In this document: one piece after another, positions 7,571 through 13,018 of the stretch
Position numbering within the stretch: position 1 is the stretch's first letter
Layout: the number at the start of each line of letters is the position of its first letter
Assembly (NCBI GenBank): GCA_905214175.1
Contig: CAJMLD010000025.1
Location: 1-13,018 of the forward strand
Reading direction: 5' to 3'
Length of the DNA: 13,018 nucleotides
DNA from: an uncultured bacterium
Lineage (GTDB): Bacteria > Actinomycetota > Coriobacteriia > Coriobacteriales > Atopobiaceae
The notes under the pieces: generated by a model
Databases searched by the model: none
Told to the model about the DNA's origin: nothing
The model's input: the letters and a program-made list of their open reading frames with translations, nothing else
Translations under genes and position numbers: made by a program

Positions 7571-7611
7571 AAAACTGGACTCCCCAATGCCCAGGTGGCA
7601 CCGGGGAGCCC
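7571..7611 (-). terminator. Intrinsic terminator of the TcyP-like gene
   Basis: Read on the minus strand, GGGCTCCCC (7611-7603) pairs with GGGGAGTCC (7585-7577) as a 9-bp stem including one G-U pair. An inner TGCC/GGCA stem lies across a small internal loop. A TTTT run (7574-7571) comes two bases after the stem. It sits 24 bases past the carrier's stop codon, the expected place for a rho-independent terminator. The T-run is short, so efficiency may be moderate. Confidence 0.6.
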
Positions 7612-7634
7612 GCGGAGACGCTGTCACAGAAGCG

Positions 7635-8990
7635 CTACGCCGCGCTTGCCTGACTCGTGTTCTTGAGTCCAAACGAATCCTCGCCGTCGTAGACGCTACG
7701 GTCTACCAGGCCCTCGCCTGCCGCAACAAGAAGCGAGGCCTCTGCCGCGCCGAGTACGTTGGTCGCCGTGCGGCCCATGTCGACGATGGAGGAGATAGGC
7801 GCCACAAGGGCGATGGTCTCCACGGGAAGCCCCAGCGCGGCCAGGAGTGCCGTGGCGGTGATGGTTGCCGTTCCCGGCACGCCCACGGTGCCAATGGAGA
7901 CAACCAGCGTGAGCAGGACGAGGAAGGCGTATTGAACCGGCGTGAAGGGGATGCCAAGCGCGTTGATTGCAAAAACCGCTACGAGCGTTGGCCACATACC
8001 GGCGCATCCAGGCATACCAAGGTTCGCGCCAAGGCCGGCCGTGAAGCTTGCCACGTCCTCGTCGACGCCCAGGTTCTGGGTGAGCGAGCGAATGGTTACA
8101 GGGACTGTCCCAATGCTGCTCTGCGTGGTAAAAGCGGTGACTGCTGCGGGAGCCATGCCCTTGAGGAAGCGCACCGGGCTCAGGTGACCGATCCATGCCA
8201 CGAAGGCAGACTCGACACCAAAGAACTGGATGGCGAGAACCGCATAGGCAACGGCGAGAACACCGAGTAGCGGCACGAGCTGGGTGACGTCAGCGCGTCC
8301 AACGGCACGACCAATGAGGGCCACCACGGCGTAAGGCGTGAAGCCGACGACCCAGCTCACGGTCTCGCCCAGCACCTTATTGCCGGCATCGACAAACGCC
8401 TTGAAGGGACGAACGTCGACCTTCTCGTCATCTTTCTGCTGCGAGGCAAGACGGTTGTACGCCAGTGCCACGATGATTGCGAAAATGATGATTGGGACAA
8501 CCGCATTGCTGGTCCATGCGGCGGCGAGGTTCTGCGGGAAGAGGCCAACGATGGTGTCGGTGACCGTGGGGACCTCCTTTGCCTCGTACGTGACGCCATC
8601 AAGCGAGAAACCCGTGCCCACGCCAAGGGGCAGCGCGATTGCCAGCGTGAGGAGGGTTGCCGTGAGCGTGTTGAGCACGAGGTAGAGCACCGACTTCACC
8701 CCGATGCCCTTGAGGTGGACGAGGTCCGCCAGGTTGGTGACGCTCGAGATGATGCTAAAGAGGAGGAGCGGTACCACAAGCGCGGAAATGACGTTTGCGT
8801 AGATGGTGCCAAAGATTGCGTAGTACGAGAAGGCCTGGCCAAACGCGACGCCAATGACTATGCCGAGTCCGGTCGCGATGAGGGTGCGCACGCCAAAGCC
8901 CACCTTGAACCGGCGCTTGAGCGTGGCGAGAAGGGCGAACGCCACAATGGTTGCGACGAGTGCCCAGAGTGCCGTGATTTCAACCTGCAT
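7635..8990 (-). CDS. tcyP: TcyP-type L-cystine symporter (DAACS / SLC1 family)
   Basis: This 451-residue carrier has the glutamate-transporter fold: about eight TM helices and two re-entrant hairpins. HP1 contains TTQSSIGTVP (288-297), the TM7 region GANLGMPGCAGMWP (321-334), HP2 SIGTVGVPGTATI (365-377) and TM8 DMGRTATN (404-411). The classical dicarboxylate TM7 motif NMDGT is absent. Instead, the TQSS in HP1, the GCAG in TM7 and DMGRT in TM8 match my recollection of TcyP/YdjN cystine carriers of Bacillus and enteric bacteria, which take up cystine with a cation. The assignment to cystine is therefore by family resemblance. The ATG at 8990 has GGAAGG (9005-9000) as ribosome site, inside the end of a possible upstream leader ORF. 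The gene is a single unit ended by a hairpin terminator. Confidence 0.82.
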   Translation of the reverse strand: MQVEITALWALVATIVAFALLATLKRRFKVGFGVRTLIATGLGIVIGVAFGQAFSYYAIFGTIYANVISALVVPLLLFSIISSVTNLADLVHLKGIGVKSVLYLVLNTLTATLLTLAIALPLGVGTGFSLDGVTYEAKEVPTVTDTIVGLFPQNLAAAWTSNAVVPIIIFAIIVALAYNRLASQQKDDEKVDVRPFKAFVDAGNKVLGETVSWVVGFTPYAVVALIGRAVGRADVTQLVPLLGVLAVAYAVLAIQFFGVESAFVAWIGHLSPVRFLKGMAPAAVTAFTTQSSIGTVPVTIRSLTQNLGVDEDVASFTAGLGANLGMPGCAGMWPTLVAVFAINALGIPFTPVQYAFLVLLTLVVSIGTVGVPGTATITATALLAALGLPVETIALVAPISSIVDMGRTATNVLGAAEASLLVAAGEGLVDRSVYDGEDSFGLKNTSQASAA

Positions 8991-8996
8991 GAGATG

Positions 8997-9095
8997 CTAC
9001 CTTCCGACGTGTCGTATTCGTTCCAAGTGGGGGATGCGGACGAGCTGCTTCGCCGTTCCGGTTTTGCTACACATTCGGTGACAGATGGTGGCCAT
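8997..9095 (-). CDS. Possible 32-residue leader peptide of the cystine carrier
   Basis: A short frame opens at an ATG (9095-9093) with an excellent ribosome site, GAGGAG (9107-9102), spaced seven bases away. It reads MATICHRMCSK and then a basic stretch to ..HVGR, with Cys at residues 5 and 9. It stops with TAG only six bases before the carrier's ATG. Its penultimate codons (GGA AGG) are the carrier's ribosome binding site, so ribosomes finishing the leader would deliver or block initiation of the carrier. Two Cys codons in a 32-codon leader upstream of a cystine importer suggest sensing of Cys-tRNA supply. That is inference. Codon use (CGA, ATA) is not that of the strong genes here, and the frame could be fortuitous. 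Confidence 0.4.
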   Translation of the reverse strand: MATICHRMCSKTGTAKQLVRIPHLERIRHVGR

Positions 9096-9125
9096 GGCGC
9101 GCTCCTCAATTTCTAGTTCGCGAGT

Positions 9126-9153
9126 AGGATATTGGTATGGTCGATTTTTTGAA
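9126..9153 (-). promoter_or_regulatory. Candidate promoter for the leader/tcyP unit
   Basis: On the minus strand TTCAAA (9153-9148) and TATCCT (9131-9126) are each four-of-six matches to -35 and -10 consensus, 16 bases apart. Transcription from here would begin around 9119, giving a leader of about two dozen bases before the small ORF. It is the best pair I see in this spacer, but it is not strong. Confidence 0.35.
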
Positions 9154-9160
9154 CGATTGA

Positions 9161-9367
9161 CGCAAGGCCCCGCGTTGTAGCGTTTTCCGACAACTGGCGT
9201 TCGGAAATCGAGGTGGCAAGGGGCTCATTGACGCTCCTTTTTGTTGGCGCGCAAGGTTCTGCTCATCCTGCGGGGGCACCTGGATGTGCAAGCCGGAGAT
9301 TCGCGCCGGTGAGTTCGACCGCATCTGCAAGCTCTCGCGCGAGGCGGCAGCCATCGTCCGGGAGTAG
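9161..9367 (+). pseudogene. Possible remnant with a zinc-ribbon-like CxxC segment
   Basis: Frame 2 is open from a stop at 9158-9160 to a TAG at 9365-9367. The part from about 9239 reads WRARFCSSCGGTWMCK followed by PEIRAGEFDRICKLSREA and ends in IVRE. The CSSC and the helical, charged tail look more protein-like than random sequence. However, the frame has no ATG before 9284, no ribosome site and no recognisable family over its full length. I infer a decayed gene end or a small zinc-binding protein with a lost start. Chance remains possible. Confidence 0.22.
9184..9207. repeat. 7-bp inverted repeat in the tcyP/antitoxin spacer
   Basis: TTTCCGA (9184-9190) and TCGGAAA (9201-9207) are exact reverse complements around ten bases. 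Its role is unknown. It could be a regulator site for the minus-strand tcyP unit, lying about 50 bases upstream of the candidate promoter. Confidence 0.35.
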
Positions 9368-9406
9368 GGTCGCGCTGGACGATGCCGGTCTGAGTCTCCT
9401 CTTTGC

Positions 9407-9446
9407 TTGCCGTTTCATATGATATTTGCAGTAAAATACATGTGAA
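9407..9446 (+). promoter_or_regulatory. Promoter and candidate autoregulatory operator of the toxin-antitoxin pair
   Basis: TAAAAT (9432-9437) is a five-of-six -10, with TTGCCG (9407-9412) a weak -35 at a long 19-base spacing. TTCATATG (9414-9421) and CATGTGAA (9439-9446) form an inverted repeat, seven of eight bases matching, that brackets the -10. Phd/YefM antitoxins typically repress their own operon by binding palindromes at the promoter, so this is a reasonable operator candidate. Confidence 0.45.
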
Positions 9447-9467
9447 CCCATCGAGAGGAGGCTCGGC

Positions 9468-9755
9468 ATGCCGGCAATGACGTCGCTTAGCGAGTTCAAC
9501 AGGCACCAAAGCGAGACAATATCCGAGCTTGAGAAGACGGGGGAGCCTCTGTACCTCACCAGAAACGGGAAGTCTGCCGTGGTGGTCATGGATGCGGACG
9601 CTTTCGACCGCATGGTTTCTGCCAAGGAGGAGCTCCGCACTCGCGAAATGGCAGTGTACGACGGTCTCATGCGGGGATACCAGGACGTTCTTGATGGCAA
9701 GACGGCCCCCGCGCAAGATGCCTTCACCCGCATTCGCTCCAAGCGCGGCTGGTAG
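9468..9755 (+). CDS. Phd/YefM-family antitoxin
   Basis: The 95-residue product matches the Phd/YefM family. The N-terminal half (about 1-50) is the DNA-binding and dimerisation domain, with SLSEFNRHQSETISELEKTG (6-25) and the family's typical strand LTRNGKSAVVVMDADAFDRM (30-49). The remaining C-terminal helix is the segment that normally wraps and neutralises the toxin. The ribosome site AGGAGG is strong and well spaced from the ATG. The toxin gene starts four bases after this stop codon. Antitoxins of this type usually autorepress, with the toxin as co-repressor, and the inverted repeat at 9414-9446 fits that. The adjacent operator, partner and spacing make the assignment firm; the exact subfamily is not. 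Confidence 0.92.
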   Translation: MPAMTSLSEFNRHQSETISELEKTGEPLYLTRNGKSAVVVMDADAFDRMVSAKEELRTREMAVYDGLMRGYQDVLDGKTAPAQDAFTRIRSKRGW

Positions 9756-9759
9756 CGCC

Positions 9760-10056
9760 ATGTCGTGCGAGGTACTGCTCACCCAACGCGCGGAGAGTTT
9801 CCTTCTCGAAAACGTGACTCTCGAACGCGTGATGAGAAGGATTGAGGAAACCGTTGAACTTCTTGGCTCATATCCTTTGATTGGCAGGGCGTATGATCCT
9901 TCGTATCCCGCCGCACGCCCTCCCTTTCCGTGCAGGTTCCTTCAGGTCTCCGACACGCCGTTCACACTCTATTATCTCCTTGACGAGGAGGCTGGCGTCG
10001 TGACGGTCTTCGATGTCGAGTGGAGCGCGGGAGACCCGCGCCGCCGCTTTGTGTGA
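9760..10056 (+). CDS. RelE/ParE-family toxin
   Basis: This 98-residue protein follows the antitoxin by four bases. It has the compact RelE/ParE plan: an N-terminal strand SCEVLLTQRAE, helices covering about 14-35 (ENVTLERVMRRIEETVELL), the characteristic turn GSYPLIGRAYDPSY (36-49), and a C-terminal sheet with PCRFLQVSDTPFTLYYLLDEE (about 57-77) ending VFDVEWSAGDPRRRF. RelE members cleave mRNA in the ribosomal A site and ParE members poison gyrase; the sequence alone does not decide between them. No good ribosome site precedes the ATG, so translation is probably coupled to the antitoxin, keeping antitoxin in excess. No truncation is seen. Confidence 0.88.
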   Translation: MSCEVLLTQRAESFLLENVTLERVMRRIEETVELLGSYPLIGRAYDPSYPAARPPFPCRFLQVSDTPFTLYYLLDEEAGVVTVFDVEWSAGDPRRRFV

Positions 10057-10091
10057 GTGGTACATTGACGCGGTGAGGTTGGAGGAAGTTC

Positions 10092-10982
10092 GTGCGCTAC
10101 GAGTTTCTCGGCGAGAAGGACGGCGCGTCGCGTCTCGAGTTCCGCGCGCTTGAGGACTGCTCGGCGCTCGACCTGGCGCTTGCTGCCGGGATGTCGCGGC
10201 GGTCTGCCGGCCGCGCGTTCCAGCGTGGCGAGCTTACGCGTGGGGGAGAGGTGCTTACGGCATCCTCGCGCCTGGCTGCCAGGGATGTGGTAGACGTTGC
10301 CCTTGCCCGGCCGGCAGCTGCGACCGCGCCGCCGGACGTGCCGCCCGCCACCATCATCTACCAGGACTCCGTTTGTCTTGCTGCCGAGAAGCCCGCGGGC
10401 ATCCTGGTGCACGGGGACGGTACCGGCGCCCCCACGCTCACAGACCGCGTGCGCGTCTCGCTCACGCGCCAGGGTGTGGCGGCAACCCCGCAAGCGGTGC
10501 AGCGCCTGGACGTCGATACCACGGGCATTGTGCTCTTCTCGCTCTCCGAGGAGTACCAACCGGCGTTTGACGCGCTCGTGGCCGGCCACGCCATGCGCAA
10601 ACGCTACCTCGCCGAGGTTGCCGGCAGCTTTCCGCAGGATGCGACTACCATCGAGAGGCCCATCGGGCGAGACCGTCACGACGCGCGCCGCATGCGCGTG
10701 TGCCGTCCGGGGCAGGGCCAGCCCGCTCTTACGCGGGTACGCGTGCTCGAGCGAAGGGCGGCAAGCACGCTCCTTCTCGTCGAGCTGGGCACAGGCCGGC
10801 GCCACCAGATTCGCGTGCACCTCTCGTCTGTGGGTTTTCCCATCGCGGGAGATGTGCTCTACGGCGGAGCACGCGACTCGCGCGGCCTCATGCTACATGC
10901 GCTGGAGGAGGAGTTTGACCATCCGGTGACCGGCACGCACGTGCTTCTCCGCACCGAGACGCCGGAAAGGTTCCGAGCGTAG
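10092..10982 (+). CDS. RluA-family 23S rRNA pseudouridine synthase
   Basis: This 296-residue enzyme isomerises uridine to pseudouridine in rRNA, or possibly tRNA. Residues about 14-72 look like a short S4-type RNA-binding domain. The catalytic domain follows, with AEKPAGILVHG (98-108), the active-site motif RLDVDTTG (138-145) containing catalytic Asp140, RKRYLAEV (169-176) and motif III TGRRHQIRVHL (234-244), ending in MLHALEEEFDHP. The active-site motif has Thr in place of the common Ser of RLDxxTSG, a tolerated variation. The start is a GTG with GGAGG just upstream. It lies 35 bases after the toxin stop with no terminator between, so it may be cotranscribed with the toxin-antitoxin pair. 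Whether it is RluC, RluD or RluA in specificity cannot be told. Confidence 0.9.
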   Translation: MRYEFLGEKDGASRLEFRALEDCSALDLALAAGMSRRSAGRAFQRGELTRGGEVLTASSRLAARDVVDVALARPAAATAPPDVPPATIIYQDSVCLAAEKPAGILVHGDGTGAPTLTDRVRVSLTRQGVAATPQAVQRLDVDTTGIVLFSLSEEYQPAFDALVAGHAMRKRYLAEVAGSFPQDATTIERPIGRDRHDARRMRVCRPGQGQPALTRVRVLERRAASTLLLVELGTGRRHQIRVHLSSVGFPIAGDVLYGGARDSRGLMLHALEEEFDHPVTGTHVLLRTETPERFRA

Positions 10983-11165
10983 GTAGGGAACGTAGCTGGG
11001 AGTTGCGCGACTGGGGCTGTGCGCCCGCTTGCAACGCCATTTCGACTCATGCAACGCAAGCACAGTTGCGCGATACTGTTGATGAAGGGGACGTCGTCGT
11101 GGTGACGGCGTGACGCCGTTTGCAGTGCGGCGCGTAAAACAGAAAAGAAGCGAGAGGATTCGCCG
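10983..11165. promoter_or_regulatory. Upstream region of the hydrogenase with clustered GTTGC/GCAAC motifs
   Basis: This 183-base spacer must contain the hydrogenase promoter. AGTTGCGCGA occurs twice (11001-11010, 11064-11073), bracketing two copies of TGCAACGC (11030-11037, 11050-11057). A hairpin ACGGCG-TGA-CGCCGT is at 11105-11119. The ribosome site GAGAGGA precedes the ATG at 11166. No convincing -35/-10 pair was found, so control by an activator at the repeated motifs is possible but unproven. Confidence 0.4.
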
Positions 11166-12761
11166 ATGGCTGACACCATGCGTGGCGTGTACACCAACCT
11201 GACCGAGATCAGGCGCAATGTCTTCTGCGAGGTGGCAAAGATTGCGTACGAGGGCGGGGAAGACGAGGCGAAGAAGCTCGACGAGCTGCCGTACAAGATC
11301 ATTCCCGGCGACGTAGCAACCTACCGTGAGAGCGTGTTCCTCGAGCGAGCCATCGTGGGCGAGCGCATCCGCCTCACGCTGGGCCTTCCCCTGCAGGGCG
11401 TCGACCGTCCCGAGCAGCTCTCCGATGGCCTTGCCGAGGCGGCAAAGCCCGAGACCTACTACCAGCCGCCTCTCATCAACATCATCAAGTTTGCCTGCAA
11501 CGCCTGCGAGGACAATGTCTATCGCGTGACCAACATGTGCCAGGGCTGCCTGGCACACCCCTGCCGCGAGATATGCCCCAAGGGCGCCATCACGTTTGTG
11601 GACAAGAAGGCCCACATCGACCAGGAGAAGTGCATCCACTGCGGCCAGTGCGCCAAGGTGTGCCCCTACCACGCCATTCTCCACAAGGAGCGGCCCTGCG
11701 CCTCGGCCTGCGGCATGAAGGCCATTGGCTCCGACGAGCACGGTCGTGCGCAGATTGACTACGAGAAGTGCGTCTCGTGCGGACAGTGCCTCATCAACTG
11801 CCCGTTTGGCGCCATTGCCGATAAGAGCCAGATCTTCCAGGTCATCCAGGCCATCAACGCAGGCGACGAGGTCATTGCTGCCGTGGCGCCGGCGTTTGTA
11901 GGCCAGTTTGGCGGCAAGGGCAATGTGGGCAAGCTGCGTGAGGCCTTCCACCAGCTGGGCTTCTCTGGCGTTGAGGAGGTCGCGCTTGGAGCGGACCTTT
12001 GCACCATCCAGGAGGCCGAGGACTTCATGAACGAGGTTCCCGACAAGCTCCCCTTCATGGGCACGTCGTGCTGCCCTGCGTGGTCGGTCATGGCCAAGAA
12101 GGAGTTCCCCAAGTACGCCAACTGCATCTCCATGGCCCTCACGCCCATGACGCTCACGGCGCGCATGATTCGCACGCAGCACCCCCACGCCAAGATCGTC
12201 TTTGTGGGGCCCTGCGCAGCAAAGAAGCTCGAGGCCATGCGCAAGTCCATCAGGAGTGAGGTGGACTTCGTGCTCACCTTCGAGGAGATGGCGGGCATGA
12301 TGGAGGCCAAGCAGATCGACTACCTCTCTCTGGCCGACGACAACAAGAGCGACTTCGACGTTGCGTCTGCCGACGGTCGCGGCTTTGCCGTGGCGGGAGG
12401 CGTGGCCACGGCCGTGGTCAACGCCATTCACCGTCGCTACCCCGATCGCGAGGTCAACGTGGCAAACGCCGAGGGTCTCGAGGACTGCCGCAAGATGATG
12501 AAGGACGCCGTGCGCGGCAAGTACCCCGGCTACCTGCTCGAGGGCATGGCGTGCCCGGGCGGCTGCGTGGCTGGAGCCGGTACGCTGCAGGCAATCAACA
12601 AGTCTGCTGCGGCAGTCAAGCGCTACGCCAAGCGGTCTCCGCACGAGAACGCCACCGAGAACGCGTACCGCGTGCTCATCCCGGCGCTTGCCGAGGAAGG
12701 TGGCGTGGATACCGAGGTCGAGGAGACTTTCGAGGCCCAGCGTCCTGTGGACGAGAAGTAG
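11166..12761 (+). CDS. Monomeric [FeFe] hydrogenase, group B1/B3-like
   Basis: The product is 531 residues. Residues about 111-137 hold a cluster of Cys (111, 114, 125, 128, 133, 137). Two ferredoxin-type 4Fe-4S motifs follow, CIHCGQCAKVCP (156-167) and CVSCGQCLINCP (202-213), with extra Cys at 178 and 182. The H-cluster domain has L1 TSCCPAW (300-306), L2 GPCAAKK (349-355) and L3 GMACPGGC (460-467), giving ligands Cys303, 350, 463 and 467, with Cys302 the usual proton-relay residue. The L2 form GPC rather than MPC, the N-terminal region before the clusters, and the overall length fit the B1/B3 group as I know it. It reversibly makes or uses H2 with ferredoxin as likely partner, in the cytoplasm. 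No hydEFG maturases or partner subunits are in view. Confidence 0.92.
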   Translation: MADTMRGVYTNLTEIRRNVFCEVAKIAYEGGEDEAKKLDELPYKIIPGDVATYRESVFLERAIVGERIRLTLGLPLQGVDRPEQLSDGLAEAAKPETYYQPPLINIIKFACNACEDNVYRVTNMCQGCLAHPCREICPKGAITFVDKKAHIDQEKCIHCGQCAKVCPYHAILHKERPCASACGMKAIGSDEHGRAQIDYEKCVSCGQCLINCPFGAIADKSQIFQVIQAINAGDEVIAAVAPAFVGQFGGKGNVGKLREAFHQLGFSGVEEVALGADLCTIQEAEDFMNEVPDKLPFMGTSCCPAWSVMAKKEFPKYANCISMALTPMTLTARMIRTQHPHAKIVFVGPCAAKKLEAMRKSIRSEVDFVLTFEEMAGMMEAKQIDYLSLADDNKSDFDVASADGRGFAVAGGVATAVVNAIHRRYPDREVNVANAEGLEDCRKMMKDAVRGKYPGYLLEGMACPGGCVAGAGTLQAINKSAAAVKRYAKRSPHENATENAYRVLIPALAEEGGVDTEVEETFEAQRPVDEK

Positions 12762-12810
12762 CGGCTCGGCGGGGGGCGCCGCGGCCGTCCAGCGCTGCGC
12801 GAAACCAAAT

Positions 12811-12903
12811 CTGCGGCTTAATTGCAGTGTGCCGAGAAGGACCAAGTGCTCTACCTGCGGTTCTTCTCGGCACACTCTTCTTGCGACTGCAATTTAGTCG
12901 CAG
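12811..12903. repeat. Large nested inverted repeat with a 10-base asymmetry
   Basis: The outer arms 12811-12828 and 12886-12903 are reverse complements at 16 of 18 positions. The inner arms 12827-12843 and 12859-12875 match at 16 of 17, and the one exception is a G-U pair in RNA. The inner loop is 15 bases. On the left side the arms run together, while on the right ten bases (12876-12885) intervene. The whole can fold as one long hairpin with a one-sided bulge. Such length is far beyond an ordinary terminator and suggests a palindromic repeat element (MITE or REP-like) or a structured RNA. Confidence 0.75.
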
Positions 12904-12907
12904 TTTT
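12882..12907 (+). terminator. Candidate intrinsic terminator of the hydrogenase gene
   Basis: TGCGACT (12882-12888) and AGTCGCA (12896-12902) form a perfect 7-bp stem with a 7-base loop, followed after one base by TTTT (12904-12907). Its left arm and loop are also the right outer arm of the large inverted repeat, so this hairpin and the long fold cannot form together. Confidence 0.45.
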
Positions 12908-12971
12908 CCGTGCGAGCCACCTTCGGGACCCCGCGCCCCCGGTTCCCGCGTCCCCGTGAGAAGGGACGCAC

Positions 12972-13005
12972 AAAAACGGCCCCGTCGGCAACTGCCAACG
13001 GGGCC
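12972..13005 (-). terminator. Strong intrinsic terminator of a minus-strand gene beyond the window
   Basis: GGCCCCGT (12978-12985) pairs with ACGGGGCC (12998-13005), continued inward across one mismatch by GGCA/TGCC around a 2-base loop. The left flank is AAAAA (12972-12976), so on the minus strand the stem is followed by G and then TTTTT. That is a textbook rho-independent terminator reading leftward. Its gene must lie to the right of 13005 and converge with the hydrogenase. Confidence 0.8.
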
Positions 13006-13018
13006 ATGAACAGCTATG

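Larger units (their letters stand above)
7153..7634. other. 482-base intergenic region: exporter control region plus orphan hairpin
   Basis: This stretch separates the adaptor gene (start 7152) from the TcyP-like gene (stop 7635), both on the minus strand. It holds the adaptor's ribosome site, a possible -10 TATCAT (7262-7257, minus) without a good -35, an 18-bp palindrome, a 29-base hairpin at 7397-7425, and the terminator of the cystine carrier. Two open frames on the minus strand (7388-7672 and 7065-7391) lack a ribosome site and protein character, so I do not call them genes. The part at 7385-7480 is AT-richer than its surroundings. Confidence 0.45.
12762..13018. other. Gene-free right-edge region with nested structures
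   Basis: No coding region is supported after the hydrogenase stop. The region holds a large imperfect inverted repeat (12811-12903), a smaller hairpin that could terminate the hydrogenase transcript (12882-12907), a 7-bp dyad GCGTCCC/GGGACGC (12948-12969), and a strong minus-strand terminator at its end. Confidence 0.5.

Noticed and set aside
7388..7672. A 94-codon minus-strand frame in the spacer before the exporter operon
   Set aside because: No ribosome site; it overlaps the end and terminator of the tcyP-like gene; the composition looks random. The last third looked faintly protein-like, but I could not link it to a family.
7536..8270. A 244-codon plus-strand frame over the cystine carrier
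   Set aside because: Antisense shadow of the carrier, charged and repetitive, with no motif and no ribosome site.
9213..9422. A 69-codon plus-strand frame near the toxin-antitoxin promoter
   Set aside because: It runs into the operator/promoter of the antitoxin gene, and its Ala/Ser/Arg-rich translation shows no family character; the overlapping frame 2 is the more protein-like reading.
10893..12875. A 660-codon open frame on the minus strand across the hydrogenase gene
   Set aside because: It is the antisense of a highly expressed-style GC-rich gene and exists because of third-position bias. Its translation is full of repeated His/Leu/Val/Gly patterns with no motif, while the plus-strand product has complete hydrogenase motifs.

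Overview
The window is GC-rich bacterial DNA with strong G/C preference at third codon positions. The gene set is a LysR regulator, an NhaC-type antiporter, a MacB-like ABC exporter with a membrane-anchored adaptor, a TcyP-like cystine carrier, a Phd/RelE toxin-antitoxin pair, an RluA pseudouridine synthase and a group B-type [FeFe] hydrogenase. Together these suggest an anaerobic or fermentative, high-GC Gram-positive host. My best guess is the Coriobacteriia (Olsenella/Atopobium/Collinsella-like), but this rests on gene content and style, not on a marker gene.

Layout. Positions 1-183 have no complete gene; the first 54 bases read like a scrap of a sigma-54-activator AAA+ domain. prsW-like (184-915, minus) is followed by a 340-base spacer holding an exact-period 61-bp tandem repeat with hairpins. 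An NhaC-family antiporter (1255-2634, minus) is divergent from a LysR regulator (2816-3757, plus) that probably controls it. Convergent with lysR is a three-gene minus-strand operon (7152 down to 3775): adaptor, ATPase, permease. The genes abut or overlap, and an isolated 18-bp palindrome lies upstream.

A 482-base spacer (7153-7634) contains that palindrome, an unexplained hairpin, and the terminator of the next gene. That gene, a TcyP-type L-cystine symporter (7635-8990, minus), is preceded by a possible 32-codon leader peptide with two Cys codons, whose end overlaps the carrier's ribosome binding site. Region 9096-9467 has a candidate promoter for that unit, a possible zinc-ribbon gene remnant, and the toxin-antitoxin promoter/operator. 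The Phd/YefM antitoxin and RelE/ParE toxin (9468-10056, plus) are followed closely by an RluA-family synthase (10092-10982, plus).

A 183-base spacer with clustered GTTGC/GCAAC repeats leads into a solitary [FeFe] hydrogenase (11166-12761, plus). The last 257 bases hold a large nested inverted repeat with two mutually exclusive foldings, and a strong minus-strand terminator that predicts a convergent gene just beyond the window.

No rRNA, tRNA, CRISPR array, intact insertion sequence or obviously new multi-gene system is visible. The best leads are non-coding: the cysteine-containing leader upstream of the cystine carrier, the nested inverted repeat after the hydrogenase, and the 61-bp repeat.
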